Assembly: GCA_003963305.1 (NCBI GenBank)
Contig: RXJR01000028.1
Location: forward strand, 288,216-352,215
Source: Candidatus Melainabacteria bacterium
GTDB lineage: Bacteria; Cyanobacteriota; Vampirovibrionia; Obscuribacterales; Obscuribacteraceae
Reading direction: 5' to 3'
Length of the DNA stretch: 64,000 nucleotides
Below, one piece after another: positions 60,988 to 64,000 of this stretch (its first letter is position 1; every line of letters starts with the position of its first letter). Both the position numbers and the translations under genes were made by a program. The notes beneath the pieces are model-generated. The model saw only the letters and a list, made by a program, of their open reading frames with translations, had not been told where the DNA came from and searched no databases.

Positions 60988-63222
60988 TTACTTGAATCGG
61001 CTTGGATCCTGGCTTTCGAGAGGCTTGTGATCTTCGTTGGCGCGATCACGCATGTCGTTGCCGAGAATCTCGCGATTGCGATCTTTCGCCAGTTGCGTGT
61101 CTTCCATGCGAGTCGCCATGGCCAGGTTGTCCTTCTTGATCTCAGCGATGGCGAGCTCACGCTGCGCGCTCAGCCCGTCAGCATCGAGATCAGCGATAAG
61201 CCCTCTGCCATTCGACCGCTCACCACCGGGATAGAACTCGAGGTAAGTGACATGCAGGCTGAAACCATATGGCAGCGGAATCGTCGCCTGACCAGAGCCT
61301 TTCCCGAGGGTGGATGAGTGGCCCTTCTGACCTGGAAGTTTCCGTCCGATCAATATTGCACGCTTGTGAGTTTGCAACATGCCGGCAGTCAGTTCGGCAG
61401 CGCTGGCGGTGTTCGGTCCAACCAGCACCTTGAACGACATCTTTTTGGGCAGAAGGAGCGGAACACGCACCGACGGATGAATCGTGGCGCCCTCCAGTCC
61501 CATGCCCAACGGACGGTCAGAAGATATAGCGAAAGCCGGAGTCAGACTGTCTTCATGAATCATGATGCGGTCAGTGCCGAACTCACGCTCGCGCAGAGAA
61601 ACGACCAGCCCATCCGGCAGTATTTGACCGGCCAGATCGAGGAAGATACTCTTCTCACCGCCCGGGTTATGTGTCAGGTCGAGAATGAAGCCCCCGCCCT
61701 GACCGAGTTCTTCATAGACGTCGCGTGCCTTCATGGCGATGCGCATGGAAGCATCGTCGAGAGTGGCACCCTGCGCCAGTTTCTGATTGAGTTCATTGAA
61801 CTGAGCAACCAGACGCAGCGACTCAGCGTCTGTCTTGCCATTGAGCGCCTCGCTGGCCAGAGGAAGAACGGTGCGAGCGATCGCGACCGCAAAATCCGCG
61901 GGCACATTCAGACTCGAGATCTGATCAAGCACGACCAGACCAATGCCATCCTCAAGCGCCGTGAAGTGAACAGCGTGCTTCTCGATAACTTTGCGCGTGA
62001 TGGTCACGTCGAACTTGCTGTAGTTGCCCGACGCATCCTTCCGTTTCAAAGTCAGAACAACAGGAGTGTCGACATCGCCGTGAATGCGTTCAACAACCTG
62101 ACGGACGATCAGGCCGTTAAGCGATTCGTGGTTGACGGCAACAATCAAGTCGCCCTCGTTGATCTTTCCAAGGGCAGGACTGCCCTCGACAGGAGCTTCA
62201 GCGATCACCTGAGAGATTTCCGAAAGCGGGATCTCGTTCAGATGCGTGATTCCCAGATCGACGCCCAGATTAGCATTGCTGGAGCAGTTGGGAACGTCCG
62301 GCGCGCAAGTGAAAACCGCATCGACCTCGAAAGGTTTCGAGTCTTGATCGCGCTGAACCTGGAGCTTCAGATGATCGCCGGGCTTGCCGACGAAAAATTG
62401 CTTCGCTTCTTCGATCGTCAGGCCATCCAGATTGCGATCGTTGACAGCGAGAACAACATCCCCCAACTGCACTTTGCCCAAAAGCGGGCTGCCCGACTGA
62501 GGGCGACCGAAGAAGAAGTGAAACAGACCGCCGAGTTTGTTCTTCTCGACGTTGGTCACTGCAATCGGCACGCCGATGCCCGGGAAGTGAGCCTCACGCA
62601 CCCTGGTCTCAGTCTTCGTCATAGCCGGGCTGTGAACAAGATCGAAGGGCATGTGCAGACTGTCGCGCATCTGACGAATGGCGGCAAAGACGCCGTCTTC
62701 GCTTTCAAGGAGCTTGGGATCGATCGTCTTATCGATCATATCGCTCCACTCGGCTCGCTGTTTCGGATCGGTGAGATTGGGAAGGTCTGCATCGCCGAGA
62801 TTGTAGTGAACGCGGATATAAGCGCGTTTGGCTCGCTCAAACAGACACTTGCCATTGAATTGCGCCGGGCAGCCGAGCAAACTGCCGACCTTCGACATCT
62901 CCTCGATGGCAGCCTGCGTTCCCTCCTCGGTCTTGAGTTTGCCGCTCGCGTCAAAGCGGTGCTGCCAGTTCGCTGCGAACCTCTTCGCGTCGTCGGGGTC
63001 GCCGAGCAGACGAAAATACGTTTCGAAACTTCGGAACGCCTTCTCGTAGGCGAGCTGCCCGGGCGTCATCTGCTTGCGAGCCGCGACCACTTGCTCGGGT
63101 GTTGCGACCTCGGCGGAATTGAAGTAATTCCAGGCGCCGAAGCCGAGCCAGGCACCAAAGCCAAGCGCCCAAACGAGTGTGAATCCGTGGCGACTCAGAT
63201 ACGTTCTTACCTGCTTTTTCAT
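60988..63222 (-). CDS. C-terminal processing peptidase (S41) with two PDZ domains
   Basis: 744 residues from ATG 63220-63222 after AAGGAGTCTCCAA; an earlier ATG lacks a site. A signal anchor (YLSRHGFTLVWALGFGAWLG) is followed by a helical region. Two PDZ domains follow: SPLLGKVQLGDVVLAVNDRN and SPALGKINEGDLIVAVNHES are their carboxylate-loop strands. The S41 core has nucleophile VGPNTASAAELTAGM and a lysine region GRKLPGQKGHSS. It would cleave exported substrates near their C-termini. Members usually have one PDZ; two is uncommon. Confidence 0.92.
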   Translation of the reverse strand: MKKQVRTYLSRHGFTLVWALGFGAWLGFGAWNYFNSAEVATPEQVVAARKQMTPGQLAYEKAFRSFETYFRLLGDPDDAKRFAANWQHRFDASGKLKTEEGTQAAIEEMSKVGSLLGCPAQFNGKCLFERAKRAYIRVHYNLGDADLPNLTDPKQRAEWSDMIDKTIDPKLLESEDGVFAAIRQMRDSLHMPFDLVHSPAMTKTETRVREAHFPGIGVPIAVTNVEKNKLGGLFHFFFGRPQSGSPLLGKVQLGDVVLAVNDRNLDGLTIEEAKQFFVGKPGDHLKLQVQRDQDSKPFEVDAVFTCAPDVPNCSSNANLGVDLGITHLNEIPLSEISQVIAEAPVEGSPALGKINEGDLIVAVNHESLNGLIVRQVVERIHGDVDTPVVLTLKRKDASGNYSKFDVTITRKVIEKHAVHFTALEDGIGLVVLDQISSLNVPADFAVAIARTVLPLASEALNGKTDAESLRLVAQFNELNQKLAQGATLDDASMRIAMKARDVYEELGQGGGFILDLTHNPGGEKSIFLDLAGQILPDGLVVSLREREFGTDRIMIHEDSLTPAFAISSDRPLGMGLEGATIHPSVRVPLLLPKKMSFKVLVGPNTASAAELTAGMLQTHKRAILIGRKLPGQKGHSSTLGKGSGQATIPLPYGFSLHVTYLEFYPGGERSNGRGLIADLDADGLSAQRELAIAEIKKDNLAMATRMEDTQLAKDRNREILGNDMRDRANEDHKPLESQDPSRFK

Positions 63223-63264
63223 TTGGAGACTCCTTGCGACCATTCAGTGATCGCCTTGCTGTTG

Positions 63265-63284
63265 TGTCACCACATGCGGTGACA
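63265..63284 (-). repeat. CACC-N6-GGTG hairpin plus (GA) run before the S41 gene
   Basis: TGTCACCACATGCGGTGACA, with the core CACCACATGCGGTG at 63268-63281. A (GA)7 run follows at 63289-63302. It lies 40 bp past the stop of the 166-residue gene and about 45 bp before the S41 start. Confidence 0.75.
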
Positions 63285-63323
63285 GTCAGAGAGAGAGAGA
63301 GACGGTTACGACCCTCCTGCCTT

Positions 63324-63824
63324 CTATATGACCAGTTGCTGCACGACCGGTTCGTGCGCAACCGGCGCCGCATCGTGGTCGATTGATTGCTGATGAAAGC
63401 CCACCAGCGTAAGCTCGCCGACCTGCTCGCAGACCGTCGTAGAGATGCTACGCCCACGAGAACGAATGTTCACCCAGTTCTCGGTGCGCCGAAACGTGCC
63501 AGAGAACAGTTCATCTCCGGGCTCGAGAGTGTCGTTGACGAAGGCACAGAAAATCCTTTCGTCAGCACCGATGACGGTGCGCCTCACGATAAGCCGTTGA
63601 TCGGAGCCAGACCCGTCCGAAACTGCGAACGGCTGGAACTGAACATCCGAGTCGATGCTCTTGACCCAACTCCAGCTTCGCAGAAGCACAATTTGCTCTT
63701 CGGTGAATTCGCCCCAGAACACTTCTCTGGTGACGAATTTGCTGACGTCGATGCCGACCTGAAGCAGAAGCGAGCTTTGTTCGGCTGTCACTGGAGCGTG
63801 AGTACGAATGAAGTGCTTTGCCAT
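63324..63824 (-). CDS. Hypothetical beta-rich protein
   Basis: 166 residues from ATG 63822-63824. An upstream frame exists but the start has only a weak GGGATGAAACA site. Contains FWGEFTEEQIVLLRSWSWVK and many beta-prone stretches. The end is rich in His, Asp and Val. No family recognised. It is the gene upstream of the S41 protease. Confidence 0.6.
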   Translation of the reverse strand: MAKHFIRTHAPVTAEQSSLLLQVGIDVSKFVTREVFWGEFTEEQIVLLRSWSWVKSIDSDVQFQPFAVSDGSGSDQRLIVRRTVIGADERIFCAFVNDTLEPGDELFSGTFRRTENWVNIRSRGRSISTTVCEQVGELTLVGFHQQSIDHDAAPVAHEPVVQQLVI

Positions 63825-63864
63825 TGTTTCATCCCTGGTTGTCGGTTCCATTATCAGAACGAAG

Positions 63865-63894
63865 CTGCGTGGCACCACAGATAGCGCCACGCAG
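63865..63894 (-). other. Stem-loop after the truncated gene at the right edge
   Basis: CTGCGTGGC and GCCACGCAG, nine perfect pairs, 12-nt loop, in the 110-bp spacer between the partial gene and the 166-residue gene. Confidence 0.55.
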
Positions 63895-63903
63895 TATTTA
63901 GCT

Positions 63904-63935
63904 AAAAGTCTTCCTGAGACTCAGAAAAGACTTTT
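63904..63935 (-). terminator. Possible intrinsic terminator after the partial right-edge gene
   Basis: AAAAGTCTT (63904-63912) and AAGACTTTT (63927-63935) close an inner CTGAG/CTCAG. On the minus strand the stem ends with CTTTTAGC, a short T-run, the closest in the window to a classical terminator. It begins at the stop codon of the partial gene. Confidence 0.55.
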
Positions 63936-64000
63936 CAGGCAGCAGCCCCGGCTGTCTCATTCGCCCTGGCCGCCGCTTCCTCCGCTTCCAGTTCCGCCTG
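63935..64000 (-). CDS. C-terminal end of an Ala/Glu-rich protein (partial)
   Basis: The last 21 codons and a TGA stop at 63935-63937 are seen. The tail reads ELEAEEAAARANETAG followed by Ala residues, low in complexity and acidic. The gene continues beyond the window. Function cannot be judged. Confidence 0.5.
   Translation of the reverse strand, partial: QAELEAEEAAARANETAGAAA

Overview
The window is bacterial DNA of moderately high GC (I estimate about 54-55%). It is almost fully coding, and every gene I can support lies on the minus strand, so transcription runs from the right end to the left. Starts follow clear AAGGAG/GGAGG-type ribosome binding sites, and several genes begin with GTG or TTG. 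I see no rRNA, tRNA, ribosomal protein, transposase, integrase, phage structural gene or CRISPR array. The organism cannot be named from the sequence. FtsH, a ClpA/ClpP pair, a sigma-70 factor, thiolase, acyl-CoA synthetase and many membrane proteins fit a chromosome, or a very large replicon, of a poorly sampled bacterium. A Cyanobacteria/Melainabacteria-like host is only a guess.

Layout from right to left (order of transcription). 64.0-57.3 kb: end of an Ala/Glu-rich protein, a hypothetical gene, an S41 PDZ protease, FtsH, a membrane protein and a hypothetical. 57.2-52.7 kb: GH14 beta-amylase, GT4 glycosyltransferase, HAD hydrolase and a CYTH-like protein, probably handling alpha-glucan and phosphate. 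52.6-48.9 kb: a LemA-like protein, a sigma factor, a Cys-rich membrane protein and a paralogous second LemA-like protein. 48.7-40.1 kb: EEP-type hydrolase, degenerate HAD, alpha/beta hydrolase, patatin-like lipase, an S33-Nudix-LOG operon and an SbmA/BacA-like membrane protein. 40.1-34.2 kb: M1 aminopeptidase, MaoC hydratase, GH25 lysozyme and membrane proteins. 33.9-29.1 kb: a 1259-residue haem peroxidase fused to membrane and C-terminal domains, and a HECSH zincin. 29.1-20.6 kb: an enlarged Bat-type cluster (two VWA proteins, TPR, MoxR, DUF58, BatD-like) leading directly into a rhomboid protease. 20.6-7.2 kb: peptide deformylase, Xaa-Pro aminopeptidase, oligopeptidase B, an unlisted 36-residue basic ORF with a structured leader, RidA, an SDR-FKBP fusion, a K-channel-like protein without the normal filter, a frameshifted M48 protease and oligoendopeptidase F. 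7.0-0 kb: acyl-CoA synthetase, ClpA, ClpP and a thiolase running off the left end.

Two global features stand out. First, about a dozen peptidases of unrelated families (ClpP, FtsH, S41, M48, rhomboid, M3, S9, M24, M1, S33, a new zincin, plus deformylase) sit on one strand with AAA+ partners and VWA proteins, which suggests a proteostasis or peptide-recycling island. Second, intergenic regions repeatedly hold strong stem-loops just after stop codons, usually without a U-tract, and a 14-bp palindrome of the form CACC-N6-GGTG recurs through both spacers and genes.
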